From: JANMAT01 sp031359995
Lineage (GTDB): Bacteria; Actinomycetota; Acidimicrobiia; Acidimicrobiales; Ilumatobacteraceae
Length of the DNA: 64,000 nucleotides
NCBI GenBank assembly: GCA_031359995.1
Contig: JANMAT010000094.1
Span: 10,438 to 74,437 of the forward strand
Direction of reading: 5' to 3'
Shown: piece by piece, positions 63,902 to 64,000 of the stretch
How the letters are laid out: each line of letters begins with the position of its first letter
Numbering within the stretch: the first letter of the stretch is position 1
The notes under the pieces: generated by a model
Told to the model about the DNA's origin: nothing
The model's database searches: none
What the model saw: only the letters and a program-made list of their open reading frames with translations
Translations under genes and position numbers: made by a program

Positions 63902-64000
63902 GGGCGGCATTCGTCCACCCGGCCATCCCACTTTGCTTCAGCACACGGGAAACGAGGCCCGGTCTCATCATCGGGCCACGCTTCGACCAACGTGGCGGCT

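Overview
High-GC actinobacterial chromosome, most like Acidimicrobiia (Actinomycetota). The grounds are the gene order rpsB-tsf-pyrH-frr-cdsA-dxr-rseP-ispG beside a WhiG-type sigma factor, xerC, dprA and comM; two F420-type luciferase-fold enzymes; many GTG starts; and a recurring TANNNT -10 box only 6-8 nt before start codons (leaderless transcription). There is no rRNA, CRISPR array or insertion sequence. One tRNA-Leu(UAG) is present.

Layout. 1-1113: 5' part of rimP, then a gene-poor stretch with an intrinsic terminator. 1114-6354: an envelope redox locus, with ccdA, a TlpA-like thioredoxin and a lipoprotein on minus, divergent from a response regulator, histidine kinase and membrane-anchored sulfite-oxidase-type enzyme on plus. 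6530-9409: manA, a lone cyclic-nucleotide-binding protein, a phosphoesterase and a shrunken nucleoside phosphorylase. 9422-17645: the conserved MEP/translation/phospholipid block on minus. 17814-22694: degenerate M23 protein, whiG, xerC, dprA, comM. 22859-29182: lipoprotein, clpP, beta-carbonic anhydrase, a PadR plus HAAS-TM-PASTA pair, and two PLP fold-type II enzymes. 29254-34481: surface genes (beta-propeller lipoprotein, polytopic membrane protein, subtilisin).

34579-44135 looks like an acquired catabolic module: a Baeyer-Villiger monooxygenase converging on a six-gene minus-strand run of binding protein, a single-chain LivH-LivM-LivG transporter, LivF, a type-B carboxylesterase and a class-C-beta-lactamase-like esterase. 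I infer import of a ketone or ester, oxidation to an ester, and hydrolysis. 44381-49125: membrane protein, Tat polysaccharide deacetylase, SufR-like regulator, class II aldolase, DUF2461 protein. 49226-55733: HerA-like ATPase, then an overlapping glycerol-kinase-like / GlpA-BFD / FAD oxidoreductase cluster. 55730-56302: broken Nudix gene and tRNA-Leu. 56513-63867: DUF3800-like protein, two F420-type oxidoreductases, a GAF-GGDEF membrane protein, a YbaK-type protein, an EEP-family membrane protein and an amidohydrolase.

Two genes (9050-9409 and 55730-56195) appear to have lost an internal segment, and a third candidate (747-1063) seems frameshifted. This could be real decay or assembly error. 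Coordinates rest on reading the sequence; families were assigned from memory without database searches.
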